From positions 1 through 49,079 of the IMG/VR virus record IMGVR_UViG_3300045284_000227: a stretch of DNA of 49,079 nucleotides; one strand, 5' to 3'. Below are positions 22,474 through 32,214 of this stretch, one piece after another. The notes beneath the pieces were generated by a model. That model made no database searches. It was not told where the DNA came from and was given only the letters and a program-made list of their open reading frames with translations. The DNA comes from a virus. Each line of letters starts with the position of its first letter. The first letter of the stretch is position 1. The translations under genes were made by a program, and so were the position numbers.

Positions 22474-23950
22474 CCTTCCCCGTCAACGACGCAGCTTGCG
22501 CCTTCCCCAGTCGCAACTTGCCGATCAGCGCATTCACGGCAGCCATATCCCCTGTGCGAATCGCCCCGGCCAGCTTGGTCATCAACTGCGCGGTCTTGAG
22601 CTGCGTCGTGAACCCAGAACTCACCGCGGCGTCAATCGTGGGTCCGAGCAGATAGCCGGTCGCGGCTCCCGGCAGACCCGCCGCCTGCAGACCGGTCGTC
22701 GTACCGAAGATCCGCGCCGCGATCTGCCGTCCCACCTTCGGGCGTGTGCGTTCCACTTCCTGTGTCGCAGTCAGGACGTCGTTGGCGGTCTTGTAGAGGT
22801 GGTATTCCCCATTGGCTGTCGCCGTCTCGGGATCCATCTGGGCGAGGTGATCTCGCAAGACACCCGTGACATCGGCAGCACCAGAGGCTTCGCCCTGACG
22901 TTTCATGTAGTCCGCCGTCATCGAAGGGCTGTACTTGACTTTGGCCGGTCCGTCGTACGCTTGCCGCATGCGCCGCAGACTTTCATAGCGCACCTTGGGA
23001 CCGAGAGATTTCAATTCGCTGACGGCTTGGTCGATTTGCGCCACGCGGGCGGCATTCGGAGCCGGAACGACATCATTCGCGATTGGTCCTTGGTCTTTGA
23101 TCCATGTGGTGGCATTTTTCCCTTCCACCTGAATCTGGTTGTAGGAAATCCCGGTCGCGTCCACGCCCTGCGCGGTTAACTCCGATCGCTTTTTCATCAA
23201 GTCAGCAATGATCGGCTTGGTATCGAAGGTCCTCGCTGAGAGTCGCGTATCCGCGGCGGCGTCCAGATTCTGTGTCGCCTGCTCGAGTTTCGCCTGTACA
23301 TTCCCGTGCAAGCCTTCACGGCTCATCGCGGACATCTCCGGGTTCTTCGCGAGTTCCGGAGCGATCTTTGCCGCCTGATTGCCGAATCGCACCTTATTGG
23401 GTCCGATCTTGGGCGACATCACATCGGCATACCGCGAGTTCGCGCCGGCCTCGAGCATGTCCGCGATGCCTGGGGCAGCATAGCGAGCCCCTTGGAGCGC
23501 ACCACGCGCCATGACGGGTGCGCCTGCTGGCAGTAGAAGTCCCGTCGCACTACCAAGTCCGCCGGCCACATCGCCGCCAGCAATCTGCTCCCCGGCATGT
23601 GCCGCCATCGGACCAATCACCGGAATCATCGAGGCCGCCGCGTGACCGCTCGCCTCAGACCCGCGCCCCTGCGAGGCCAGATCGAGCGCCTTGACGGCTT
23701 CGCCGGTCTGGGCCTTCCCGATGTTGACTGCTGAGCCGAACGGATCATGCAGGAGGTTGTTCAGCGCCTCAAGCACATGCATCGGGTTCAGCGTGTCCCA
23801 GGCATTTGAGACGAACCGCTCCGTGGGACTGCCGGGAGGTGGTGGCGGCAAGAACGGCAAGGCGCTCTTGCTATCGACCGGAGCCGGCTGTGAGGCTTCA
23901 CTGACAATAGTGAGCGGTTCACGCTTGACGATAGACAAGCCCTGTCCCAC
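22409..23950 (-). CDS. Putative internal virion (ejection) protein
   Basis: 513 residues, mostly helical. It has a Pro-rich start (LPFLPPPPPGSPTE), Gly/Ala-rich hydrophobic stretches (MIPVIGPMAAHAGEQIAGG, GGLGSATGLLLPAGAP) and a long charged middle. Such proteins in short-tailed phages are stored in the head and ejected into the cell envelope. The assignment rests on composition, size and position between the lysis genes and other such proteins. The C-terminus overlaps the antisense microgene. Confidence 0.5.
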   Translation of the reverse strand: MGQGLSIVKREPLTIVSEASQPAPVDSKSALPFLPPPPPGSPTERFVSNAWDTLNPMHVLEALNNLLHDPFGSAVNIGKAQTGEAVKALDLASQGRGSEASGHAAASMIPVIGPMAAHAGEQIAGGDVAGGLGSATGLLLPAGAPVMARGALQGARYAAPGIADMLEAGANSRYADVMSPKIGPNKVRFGNQAAKIAPELAKNPEMSAMSREGLHGNVQAKLEQATQNLDAAADTRLSARTFDTKPIIADLMKKRSELTAQGVDATGISYNQIQVEGKNATTWIKDQGPIANDVVPAPNAARVAQIDQAVSELKSLGPKVRYESLRRMRQAYDGPAKVKYSPSMTADYMKRQGEASGAADVTGVLRDHLAQMDPETATANGEYHLYKTANDVLTATQEVERTRPKVGRQIAARIFGTTTGLQAAGLPGAATGYLLGPTIDAAVSSGFTTQLKTAQLMTKLAGAIRTGDMAAVNALIGKLRLGKAQAASLTGKATSPSESRKPPAGALAPQSSQ

Positions 23951-23952
23951 GG

Positions 23953-25542
23953 TTACTGCCTCGCCTTTTTCGGTTGCCCGTTCTGGACAATCCAGACGCT
24001 GCCATCGCTCAAGGTGTACTTCCCGTCCCGGTGACCAGCCAAGACGGTTTGGACATCCGGTGGCACCACGTCGAGGTTTCCCTGACCCGCGCCAGTGTTC
24101 ACGCTGGAACCACCACCGAGCCCCTGCGGTTGCAGTTCATCGAACGCGCCCATGCGGTAATTAATCAGGCGCTGCACTTCTCCGAGTGAGGCATTCAAAT
24201 CTTTCACGCCAAAATCGCCGTTGACCTGTTGATTGGCAAGCGAGAAGGCTCCCTCGGTCGGCGCGAAACCGCCTTGCACAAGGCTGGCAAACTCTTCTTT
24301 CAGGGTGCTGACCGCGGCCAGATATTCTGCCGCCGCCTCGCTTTGCGGCGTGTTGCCATAAATCTGCAGGAGGCTTCCGCGTTTCGCCTTGTTCCAGAGC
24401 TGGATGCCGCCTTGCTGCAGTTCGTTGCCGAGGCGCTTGACCTCATCGATGGTATTGACCACGCTTCCGGCCAATCCCTTAAACCGGATCATGTTCGGCC
24501 CATTCAGGCTCGCCACGAACCGCTTCGCGCCTTCATAGTCAATCTGGAGTTTTGCCAGATTAACCGGCCTGCCCGTTTGCGCCAGACTCAACTTGTTCGC
24601 CCTTGCGAGCGTGGCGTTATACGTGCTGCCACGCTTGCTGAGCATGCTGGGAAGCGCCCGACCGTCTACCAGCATCTGCGCCAGCGTATCGGTATCGTCT
24701 GCCGCGCCAGCGGTGGCGGCTAGTGGCTTCTCCAGCGCCCGCTTGGTCTGGATCGCAATCTGTCCGCGCTCCGCTGGCGTGGCCTTGCGTCCCTTCTCGG
24801 CTTCAAACTGTGCCACTTTCCCCAGGAACGCTTCATCGTCCAACTGCACGCCCGTCGCGGGCTTCGTCTTTGGCAGCACCAGCGGCGCACCGGTCTGCGG
24901 GTCGAGCTGCACCCCAGAGGCCGCCAATACATCTTTCACCGGCACCTTAATCGGCTTGCCGTCTCCCTGGACATCGACTTCGATCATCCCGTTCAATTGG
25001 CCCTGCTCAATCGCTTGCGCATTCGCGGGATTCTTCAGAAACGCTGCGCCCGCTTTCGCCATGACGTCATTCGCATTCGGAGCCATCCACGGCACCGCGG
25101 ACCGAATACTATTGGGCCGCATGCCGAGGAACGACGCCCCGATCCCTTCGTTCTGTGCGATGAGCTGTTCATACTGGTCCCGCGTCAGTCCCTTGGCCTG
25201 TGTCGCGGTGTCCATGACCAGTTTCTGCTTGGCCTGCTCAATCGCCTGCTGACGCACCGCTTCGTGTTGCGCCTGCTGCGCGGCGAGTTGCTGCTCCTGG
25301 AGCATCAGTTGCTGCTGCTGATGCTGTTTGACCTGTCGCTCCTGGTCCTGTCGCTGGATCGTCTGATGCGCCCCATGAAGAAACGCGGCCCCGGCTTGCG
25401 GACTCCCGCCCATCGCCGTCCCGAGGGCAAAGAGCGGCGTAATCAGCGACAGCGCCTTCTGCATCGGGTCCGGCTGCAGCGTCTGCTCCGGGGCTAACTG
25501 CGACGGGTCCGGCAAGGGCACATTGAGATTCGGCGGATACAT
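23953..25542 (-). CDS. Putative internal virion protein with Gln-rich coiled coil
   Basis: 529 residues. Residues about 60-115 are a Gln-rich coiled coil (QQQQLMLQEQQLAAQQ), and the rest is helical with a C-terminal beta-like end (GKYTLSDGSVWIVQNG). It is likely another ejected head protein. It starts one base after its upstream neighbour ends. Confidence 0.5.
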   Translation of the reverse strand: MYPPNLNVPLPDPSQLAPEQTLQPDPMQKALSLITPLFALGTAMGGSPQAGAAFLHGAHQTIQRQDQERQVKQHQQQQLMLQEQQLAAQQAQHEAVRQQAIEQAKQKLVMDTATQAKGLTRDQYEQLIAQNEGIGASFLGMRPNSIRSAVPWMAPNANDVMAKAGAAFLKNPANAQAIEQGQLNGMIEVDVQGDGKPIKVPVKDVLAASGVQLDPQTGAPLVLPKTKPATGVQLDDEAFLGKVAQFEAEKGRKATPAERGQIAIQTKRALEKPLAATAGAADDTDTLAQMLVDGRALPSMLSKRGSTYNATLARANKLSLAQTGRPVNLAKLQIDYEGAKRFVASLNGPNMIRFKGLAGSVVNTIDEVKRLGNELQQGGIQLWNKAKRGSLLQIYGNTPQSEAAAEYLAAVSTLKEEFASLVQGGFAPTEGAFSLANQQVNGDFGVKDLNASLGEVQRLINYRMGAFDELQPQGLGGGSSVNTGAGQGNLDVVPPDVQTVLAGHRDGKYTLSDGSVWIVQNGQPKKARQ

Positions 25543-26619
25543 TTAGCCGTAGCCTCCGTCTGGTCCAGGACCCGGAGGCGCACCGCCACCGGGATTGTTC
25601 TTCCCAAACAACCCACTCAGGCTCTTGAGAATGTCTGGCAACGACTGCCCGAACACGTTCCAGAAGTTGTTCCCGTTCTGCTGCGCGTCGTTGTAGACGC
25701 CTTCCCCTTGATTCGACAGCCCCAAGAGCAACTGAATCATCTGGGACATGCTGTCGGCTTCCGGCACATGCTGGCCGTTGATCGCGTTCATCGAGGCAAT
25801 CGCATTCGCGTTCGCCTTGAACGGCAGATCCGCCATGTTGCCGAAGATCCCCATCGCCGACATCAGGTTCCGCAAGGGTTCATCCTGCAACTGACTGCCG
25901 ATGCCTGCCAGTGACCCCGCTGCGGAGAGATTCTGCCCACGTCCGGCGACCTGTCCCTGTAAATCTGCCTGACTCCCGGAGAGTCCCAACTGCGACAACT
26001 GGCCGGCATTCGAGACGGCTTCCTGCTTCCGCGCCTCGTCATACTGCATTTCCTTCGTCGCCAGATCACGTTCCCCGGTGGTCCGCTGCTGCGAGAAGTT
26101 CCGGTCGCTGTCGAGTAGGGCTTGCTGCACGATGCCGGAATCCGGCGTCATGCCGCGCGCGCCGAAGTGCTGAATGATCTGCTGCCGGGCTGCGTCCCGC
26201 TGGGCCTCGAGCGGGTCGGTGACATTCGTCCGCAGAATATCCTGCTGGGTGGACGAGAATCCCGGCTGGTCGATCTGCGCCTGCCGCTTCGCGACGGCCG
26301 CGGACAAGGGCTGCAGGTAGCTCATGTCCATGTGCGGAGCGGATTGATTCGACATCCGCGTCAGCGCATCAATCGCCTGCTGCAGGACGGGACTAATGGA
26401 CTGCGGTCCTGTGAGCTTCCCGATCGCGTTCTGCCCGAAATTGAGATACCCCTGCAACAGCGGGTCGCTGAAATAATTCGACATCGACAGCGGAGGCGTC
26501 GTCTTCGCGGGACTCATCACGCCGCCATTGTCAATCCGTGGGCGGGGCGTCGTAGTCGCGGGGGTCGTGGATTTCGGCACGTAGCCGCCGACCTCGACGT
26601 TGGGGTCATAGGCTTGCAT
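25543..26619 (-). CDS. Putative internal virion protein
   Basis: 358 residues, Gln/Ala/Gly-rich, with a helical core (LEAQRDAARQQIIQHFGARG) and a Gly/Pro tail (NNPGGGAPPGPGPDGG). Similar composition to its two neighbours suggests the same class of DNA-ejection proteins. No motif. Confidence 0.5.
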   Translation of the reverse strand: MQAYDPNVEVGGYVPKSTTPATTTPRPRIDNGGVMSPAKTTPPLSMSNYFSDPLLQGYLNFGQNAIGKLTGPQSISPVLQQAIDALTRMSNQSAPHMDMSYLQPLSAAVAKRQAQIDQPGFSSTQQDILRTNVTDPLEAQRDAARQQIIQHFGARGMTPDSGIVQQALLDSDRNFSQQRTTGERDLATKEMQYDEARKQEAVSNAGQLSQLGLSGSQADLQGQVAGRGQNLSAAGSLAGIGSQLQDEPLRNLMSAMGIFGNMADLPFKANANAIASMNAINGQHVPEADSMSQMIQLLLGLSNQGEGVYNDAQQNGNNFWNVFGQSLPDILKSLSGLFGKNNPGGGAPPGPGPDGGYG

Positions 26620-27486
26620 TTATCCTGCTCCTTGCTGCGCGAAGACCGCATTCCGTAGCCACGACATGAACGGGTCCGTGGCCGGCGCGGCCTGCGCCGC
26701 ATTCTGGGTCTGCACCGCGTTCGTATACGGCTGATACGCGCCCGCAATCGTCGGGGCCGGTGCGGGCGCAGCGGTCTGCGGCATATTCCCGGCGGCAATC
26801 GGGGCCTGCTGTTGCGCGGGATACTGCGCCTGTGGCTGAAACATCGACAAGAGCGACATCAAGGTCTCCGGGTCAATCCCGGTGTTCATCGTGACGCTCG
26901 GTGGTGTCGCGGCGGTCTGCGGCCCACCCTGGAAAAGAGACGCGAGCATCGCGGACAAGTCCGGGACACCCTGCTCAGTCTGCTGCCCTTGTTCAATGAA
27001 CGGGTTGTAGCCCCACACGGTGGAGTCGTTCTGGGCTTTGTAACTGTTGATGAAGTCTTGCGGATTCCAATCACTCCCCAACCCGGCGCTGCGCCCGACA
27101 TCCGTCAACCCCGACAGCCCAAGATTCTGCCCGCTCCCGCTGAAGGTGCCATATCCCAGCTTGTTCAGCGCGGCGAGCACATCAGGCGTGACGCCCTGCA
27201 AGGGGTTGTAGGCCCCCAACGTACGGCCAATCGTGTATTTGGCGGATGTATGCGATGGGTCGTTCAACTTCTCATCGACATACCCGCCGCTGAGATACTT
27301 CCGATTGAAGGCCGGTGCCGGTGGTGGTTCCGACCCAGTCGCAGGAGGCGGTGCGGTCTGTGGGGGTGGCGTCTCCGTGGTCTGCCCGGCATCCGACACG
27401 CCTCCACCAGCCCCCGCGACTCGTGGGGCTCGGGTCGGATAGCTCTCGGACCCGCCGCTGTCTTCATACATCTGCAGTCGCGCCAT
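26620..27486 (-). CDS. Pro/Ala-rich putative virion protein
   Basis: 288 residues with disordered Pro-rich regions at both ends (TTETPPPQTAPPPATGSEPP; PQTAAPAPAPTIAGA) around an ordered middle (GVTPDVLAALNKLGYG). Probably a minor virion protein; function unknown. Confidence 0.45.
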   Translation of the reverse strand: MARLQMYEDSGGSESYPTRAPRVAGAGGGVSDAGQTTETPPPQTAPPPATGSEPPPAPAFNRKYLSGGYVDEKLNDPSHTSAKYTIGRTLGAYNPLQGVTPDVLAALNKLGYGTFSGSGQNLGLSGLTDVGRSAGLGSDWNPQDFINSYKAQNDSTVWGYNPFIEQGQQTEQGVPDLSAMLASLFQGGPQTAATPPSVTMNTGIDPETLMSLLSMFQPQAQYPAQQQAPIAAGNMPQTAAPAPAPTIAGAYQPYTNAVQTQNAAQAAPATDPFMSWLRNAVFAQQGAG

Positions 27487-27487
27487 C

Positions 27488-27811
27488 TCAGCCTCCCATC
27501 GGTGGCCCGCCGTTGCGCGGCATCAGGCCCATCGCCATCTTCTGAATCGACTGCTGCAACGGCTGAATCTGGCTGTACTGGTCCTGCTGCTGCTGGTAGT
27601 TCTGCTGGCTGTGCTGCTGCTGCTGCTGCATCATCGCCATCAGTTGCGGCAGAATATCCTGCAGTCGCGCCCCCTGACTCGCCTGGGTCGCAGCCTGCTT
27701 CTGCTTGTGCCCTCCAAACAGCCCGGAGAACAGCGAACTCAATCCCGTGATCAGGGGAATGACCAGCGGCGCAATTGCCATCCCGATCGATCCGTGTTGC
27801 GGGTCTACCAT
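27488..27811 (-). CDS. Small Gln-rich protein with hydrophobic N-terminus
   Basis: 107 residues. A hydrophobic segment at residues about 10-32 (GMAIAPLVIPLITGLSSL) precedes a Gln-rich helix (MAMMQQQQQHSQQNYQQQ). It could be a membrane-active ejection protein or a small tail component. Confidence 0.5.
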   Translation of the reverse strand: MVDPQHGSIGMAIAPLVIPLITGLSSLFSGLFGGHKQKQAATQASQGARLQDILPQLMAMMQQQQQHSQQNYQQQQDQYSQIQPLQQSIQKMAMGLMPRNGGPPMGG

Positions 27812-27812
27812 C

Positions 27813-28676
27813 TCAGGCTCCGATCTGCAGTCGCGCCATCGACTGCCGGGTGTCTTCCATCGCCGCTTCCAGATACTGCAACTCGTGATGCAGCGTCGTG
27901 GTCGAACAGAGACGTGTCGACGTCTGTCCCTGCGCGTCCGGCTCCTCGAGTGTCACCAGCGGGTTCCACCACGGACGCTTCTGCAGCGCCTGGGATTTCC
28001 GCTGATGCTTCAACTGCAGCTTGTGCATCTCCCACTTCAGCGGCTCGAGATACGCATTCGGGCGCGTCTGATACGCATACTGGAAGTTGCTCTGCAGAAT
28101 CGGGGCATCTTCCGGGAGCACCACCAAGGCATCCTGTGTCTCGTAGCGCCGCAGCCCTTGATGCGTGGAGGTCTTCATCGTCCCGTTCCCTAAGACCCGC
28201 CCGATCAGATACTCGAAATTCGGGCGCTGCTCGATGTATTCATGCTCCGTCGCCAGATGAATCCCGTAGATGTGAATCTCTTTGGCCCCGCGCTGAATGG
28301 CATGCGCGAGCATCCACGCCGGCGTGCTCGTCATGTAGCGACCGAACGCGGCTTCAATCGCATCCTTGGGAAACTTGCGGGCATGTCGCCAGTCCGCCGG
28401 CGGGTCTTCATGGAGCCAGAGCGGAATCGAGAGCTGCGACATCCACGCGACGTGATCGTCCGGCCGCGCATAATGCCCGGGCGGAATCTGGTGCGCAAAG
28501 ACGTGTTTCCCCTGCGCATAGAAAAACTTGGACATCGGGTGGATGTCATACCACTCATCCGCTCGAGGCCAGCCCAGTCGATAGGCGTCATTGAGGCCGA
28601 GAATTTTCAGCCCGGGATCATTCCACGGCGTCAGCTTCCAACTCTGTGCCGTGCCGACAATCGCAACTCGCTGCAT
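27813..28676 (-). CDS. Rossmann-like hypothetical phage protein
   Basis: 287 residues. The start RVAIVGTAQSWKLTPWND has a beta-strand/Gly-loop pattern, followed by KILGLNDAYRLGWPRADEWYD and GAKEIHIYGIHLAT, together suggesting a nucleotide- or sugar-binding alpha/beta fold. The C-terminal third is helical. It sits among tail and internal proteins and overlaps the previous stop by one base. Function unknown; an enzyme acting on virion glycans would be a guess. Confidence 0.5.
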   Translation of the reverse strand: MQRVAIVGTAQSWKLTPWNDPGLKILGLNDAYRLGWPRADEWYDIHPMSKFFYAQGKHVFAHQIPPGHYARPDDHVAWMSQLSIPLWLHEDPPADWRHARKFPKDAIEAAFGRYMTSTPAWMLAHAIQRGAKEIHIYGIHLATEHEYIEQRPNFEYLIGRVLGNGTMKTSTHQGLRRYETQDALVVLPEDAPILQSNFQYAYQTRPNAYLEPLKWEMHKLQLKHQRKSQALQKRPWWNPLVTLEEPDAQGQTSTRLCSTTTLHHELQYLEAAMEDTRQSMARLQIGA

Positions 28677-29041
28677 CAGAACTCCGCAAGAATGGACACG
28701 GCGGCAGACGTGTCCGGACTACTCAAATAGATTCGCTGCGCATCTGCGGCCCGCGTCACCCGCAACCGAGGCGTCTGCCCGCCATTCACATCGAGAAACA
28801 TCACCGGCCAGCACACCAGCGGCCGCGACCCTTGCCCGTGATGAATCGAGAACTCCGTATTCGCCACCGAGCTCGTCACCGTGTCAAACCGGACCCACTT
28901 GAAATTCGCCGCCTTGTTCATGTCGTCCGGGTCCCCGATGGTCAGATTCTTCATCACCTCGCGAAAGGCTTGCACCACCGGTCCCTTGACCCCATCGGGT
29001 AGCGTATTCAGCAACGACTCGACATACCCAAGTGACGCCAT
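28676..29041 (-). CDS. Hypothetical structural protein
   Basis: 121 residues with a helical start (GYVESLLNTLPDGVKG) and a beta-rich remainder (FSIHHGQGSRPLVCWPVMFL). Probably a small tail or fibre-associated protein, by position directly after the tail-fibre-like gene. Confidence 0.5.
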   Translation of the reverse strand: MASLGYVESLLNTLPDGVKGPVVQAFREVMKNLTIGDPDDMNKAANFKWVRFDTVTSSVANTEFSIHHGQGSRPLVCWPVMFLDVNGGQTPRLRVTRAADAQRIYLSSPDTSAAVSILAEF

Positions 29042-29653
29042 TTACTGACTCGCCAGATACGAAATCGTGAACGCCAGTTCCTGCGTAGCCCCCAGATTCG
29101 CTACTGTCGCCTGTGTGACCCCTGTCGCTGCCGCGGTCAGCAGATACAGCACGAACGTCGTCGTGCCCTGCACCCCAAGCCCACCCATCCAGGTCACAGC
29201 CGTCGTGTTGTTGGCGAAATAGCTGATCGTCGCATTTGCGACATTCGAGCCCGCCCCAATCGTGAACGGCAGCGCCCCGATCGTGACATTGCCGGCTGCG
29301 AGCGTGCCCTTATCGCCCAGGCGAATCAACCCGGTGCAGGTGACCAACCGAGCGACCTTGATGTAGTAGCCGGTCGCTTCGGCATAGGTCGGGGCACCCC
29401 CTCCCGTCGAGATAAACGTGGGGTTGAACGTGCCTTCTTCGTAATCATCCAGCGTATTCGCGTCACTGGACGGTGTTTGGGCCGCCGGGAACTTCAGCGC
29501 CGTCATGCGGGTGCTGTCGAAGACCATACTGGACAACAACACGGTGCCCAGCGCCGTTGTTTCGCCCTGGAGGTCGTCAACGTGGCTCGCCTGGATCGTG
29601 TCGCCGGCGTTCTTCGTTGTGAAACTGGGGGCCGAGTTGGGGAAATTTGCCAT
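29042..29653 (-). CDS. Tail-fibre-tip-like protein
   Basis: 203 residues, beta-rich. The stretch SDANTLDDYEEGTFNPTFIS is a recurrent module in phage tail fibres and receptor-binding proteins, and the C-terminal half (Gly/Thr/Ala-rich strands) fits a trimeric jelly-roll. Candidate receptor-binding subunit. Confidence 0.6.
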   Translation of the reverse strand: MANFPNSAPSFTTKNAGDTIQASHVDDLQGETTALGTVLLSSMVFDSTRMTALKFPAAQTPSSDANTLDDYEEGTFNPTFISTGGGAPTYAEATGYYIKVARLVTCTGLIRLGDKGTLAAGNVTIGALPFTIGAGSNVANATISYFANNTTAVTWMGGLGVQGTTTFVLYLLTAAATGVTQATVANLGATQELAFTISYLASQ

Positions 29654-29656
29654 GCG

Positions 29657-31573
29657 TTACTCGCTAAACGTCCGACTGCGTGTTTCCGGAACGAGACCGG
29701 GGGTATAGGTGAACCACTTGAAGGTCTGCGTGCCGCTGTATTGCGCCTTCTGCACGTAGGTCCGCCCATCCGCCCGTAGGGGATGCGTCACATAGAACAT
29801 CCGCCGACCCAGACCGGCATAGACCGCGGTCCCATACACCGCGGAGCCATACCGCGCCTGACCAGACCCGATGCTGACGGTTCGCGAGCCGGCCGAGACA
29901 CCATCAATCACCGCTTCAACCGTGAACGCGCCGTCATTCGGCTCGTATTCGCCATACACATCGATCCAGCGCCCATGGATGTTCCCCAGCGTCAAGCCTG
30001 GACCTTCGTAGTCCGCCACCATGTTGGAGCTATTGGCTGTGGTCCCGGTGGACTCCTCAAAGACCGTCGCCATCGAGGAATGCCAGGAAAAGATCCGGCC
30101 CCGGTCCCCGGCGCTGGCTTCCGGTCCATTGAATTGGATATATCCGCCAATCGTGCGGTCGGTCGCGGTCCAGGCTTCCGATCCTTGCCGCGTGCGATTC
30201 AGGTCCAGTATCCATTCTCCAAAGACGCCCGAGGGATACCGTCTGGGTACAGAGATGCGGACTTCTTTCCGCTGCCCGTCGTAACAGACCGCGATCCGGT
30301 TCAGGTCCGCGACTTGCGCATTCTTGACCAAATCCCGCCAGCCGGGTTCGATGTCAAATGACAGATACTTGTCGGTGGTCCCGTCGAAGATATACACGCC
30401 GTTGGCGCCGACATGAATCACGCCGTTCTCGACCACGCCCGTCGCAAAGGGGCCGAAGGCTCCTTCCTGCGAATCAATCGTCGGGCGTACCTCGAAATCG
30501 AGTGACGTCTGTCCCACGAGGAGGTAAATCTTGGTCGTGCCGAACACGATCAGCGTATCCCCCATCGGCACCAACGCCCGAATTTCGTCGCCGCGCTCGA
30601 AGGGAATATCCAGGTAGAACAACGTCGGCCAGGACTGCGGCTGAAACAGTTGCGTGAAGTGAATCCGGTTCTTGACCGTGGCCGACCGTGCCCACCACCG
30701 GTTTTTCCAGACCACGCCAAAACTCAGAACCGTGGGCGGGTTATGATCCGTGGGTTCCTCGTCATTACTCGACCAGTTTGAGGACGTGATGACGATCGTG
30801 CTCGAGGCTCCCGCGGACTGTGCTTGTGAACTCGCCTTCCGGCGCACGGTTTCCCCGCTGGTCTTGTTGCGGGCATAGACCGCAATCGCATCCACTGCCG
30901 GTTCCGTACTGTTGGGCACCACCACCTTGATCGCCCCGGTCGCGGAGAGCGTAATCGTGGACCCCGCGGCATACCCGTTGGACTCGTGGGCGAGATCGCG
31001 GTCCTTGTAGGTGAAGGACACTTCAAATTCGGCAGAACTGAGCGCCCCGCCCCCCGCAGAACTCAGCGTGGCGCTGGTCGAGGGACGTTGAATGCCCATC
31101 TTCGTCCAGCTCGAGCCGTTCGTGGACTTCCACGGCGTGGTCGATCCATCCATCACCGCCACGAGGTCACGGTCATGCGGGAACCACAGGTCGTTGACCG
31201 TCGAGAGGCCCGTCAGTTGGGGCGTGGTCGAGAGCCAGCCACCCGAATCGGACAGGTTATAGACCCCGCCATTCCAACCCAGGAGCGTAAAGGCAGTACT
31301 CGCCGCGGATGGAATCGCGGTGTTCAGATAGACCCGCTGTCCGCCTTGGGGACGTGAATTGCCCAGATTCGAGGTGGAGAATTTCAGGAACCCCGGACGC
31401 ACCACTAAGGCTCCCGGCTGCTCGAGGCTCCAATTCACCAACAGGCGCGACCGCTCGGTCTTGAGCAGGGTCTGCGCTGAACGCAAATCGATCCCGCCAG
31501 ACAGATCGGTCACCGGCAGCAACTGATAGGCTTTGCCGTTGACGGCCCGTTGGGTCTTGGGCGCTCCAGCCAT
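29657..31573 (-). CDS. Large beta-rich tail protein (nozzle/hub type)
   Basis: 638 residues. The start LPVTDLSGGIDLRSAQTLLK is a characteristic opening of tail tubular/nozzle proteins of short-tailed phages. Many strands with repeated aromatic patterns suggest a propeller-like fold (WFPHDRDLVAVMDGSTTPWK, RALVPMGDTLIVFGTTKIYL). It probably forms the distal tail tube that carries the fibres. Confidence 0.65.
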   Translation of the reverse strand: MAGAPKTQRAVNGKAYQLLPVTDLSGGIDLRSAQTLLKTERSRLLVNWSLEQPGALVVRPGFLKFSTSNLGNSRPQGGQRVYLNTAIPSAASTAFTLLGWNGGVYNLSDSGGWLSTTPQLTGLSTVNDLWFPHDRDLVAVMDGSTTPWKSTNGSSWTKMGIQRPSTSATLSSAGGGALSSAEFEVSFTYKDRDLAHESNGYAAGSTITLSATGAIKVVVPNSTEPAVDAIAVYARNKTSGETVRRKASSQAQSAGASSTIVITSSNWSSNDEEPTDHNPPTVLSFGVVWKNRWWARSATVKNRIHFTQLFQPQSWPTLFYLDIPFERGDEIRALVPMGDTLIVFGTTKIYLLVGQTSLDFEVRPTIDSQEGAFGPFATGVVENGVIHVGANGVYIFDGTTDKYLSFDIEPGWRDLVKNAQVADLNRIAVCYDGQRKEVRISVPRRYPSGVFGEWILDLNRTRQGSEAWTATDRTIGGYIQFNGPEASAGDRGRIFSWHSSMATVFEESTGTTANSSNMVADYEGPGLTLGNIHGRWIDVYGEYEPNDGAFTVEAVIDGVSAGSRTVSIGSGQARYGSAVYGTAVYAGLGRRMFYVTHPLRADGRTYVQKAQYSGTQTFKWFTYTPGLVPETRSRTFSE

Positions 31574-32059
31574 TTACCCCAAGACCGGCGCGAAATTGTC
31601 CTGTCCGCCCTTGCCGCGTTTATTCATGCGGTCCTCGCGAGTATCCTGGTTCACGGGAAACTTCGGATTCGGTCCCGCCGTCCCACCGGGGAGCGGCTGA
31701 TAGTGAATCGCCGGATTCGGCAGTGACACCGGGGCGTTGGACACAGGCGCGGACGGCATCGGCAAGGGACTCGACGGCCCAGAGGCACCCGGCGTGGGGC
31801 CTGCACCCGTGGCCGGGGCATACCCGCCCATGACGGCATGGATGAGGGCTTCGAGCATGGGGTTCGTCCCTGCACTGGGCAATCCACTTGCGCCCTGCGC
31901 ATTCAACAGCGCCCCCGGTGCCGGCGCTCCAGATCCCACGACCCGTGGAAGGCGCAGGTTCAACACCTTGATAGCCTGCTGTGCGCCAGGCGCGACCCCG
32001 CCACCGTCCGGCTTCGCCGGCATTCCGTTTCCGAGCGGTGCGAACGATTGCCCGATCAT
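31574..32059 (-). CDS. Pro/Gly/Ala-rich disordered protein
   Basis: 161 residues dominated by Pro, Gly, Ala and Ser (GYAPATGAGPTPGASGPSSP) with a short helix (PMLEALIHAVMGG). The start overlaps the preceding zinc microgene stop (ATGA). Possibly a linker or minor tail protein. Confidence 0.5.
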   Translation of the reverse strand: MIGQSFAPLGNGMPAKPDGGGVAPGAQQAIKVLNLRLPRVVGSGAPAPGALLNAQGASGLPSAGTNPMLEALIHAVMGGYAPATGAGPTPGASGPSSPLPMPSAPVSNAPVSLPNPAIHYQPLPGGTAGPNPKFPVNQDTREDRMNKRGKGGQDNFAPVLG

Positions 32060-32214
32060 GTGCGCTCCACGCAGGGACCACTACAGGCCCCGCGAAATAC
32101 TGGTTTCGGTGCCTTCACCATCTGCACCCGCGTTTCCCCACACGTCTGACATTGCGGGGTCGTCACGGTTTCCACGTCCTGTTGATGCCCACAGGCAAAG
32201 CGGACGGTCACCAT
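32056..32214 (-). CDS. Zinc-finger microprotein in the tail operon
   Basis: 52 residues with Cys at 8, CQTC at 22-25 and Cys at 44 and 48 (RFACGHQQDVETV, CSGPC), one probable zinc site. The ATG is directly next to the stop of the adaptor-like gene, and its stop overlaps the following gene (ATGA). Function unknown. Confidence 0.65.
   Translation of the reverse strand: MVTVRFACGHQQDVETVTTPQCQTCGETRVQMVKAPKPVFRGACSGPCVERT

Noticed and set aside
25250-25350. Possible CAG/CTG trinucleotide expansion
   Set aside because: It is simply the Gln-rich coiled coil of an internal virion protein, as also at 27570-27640.
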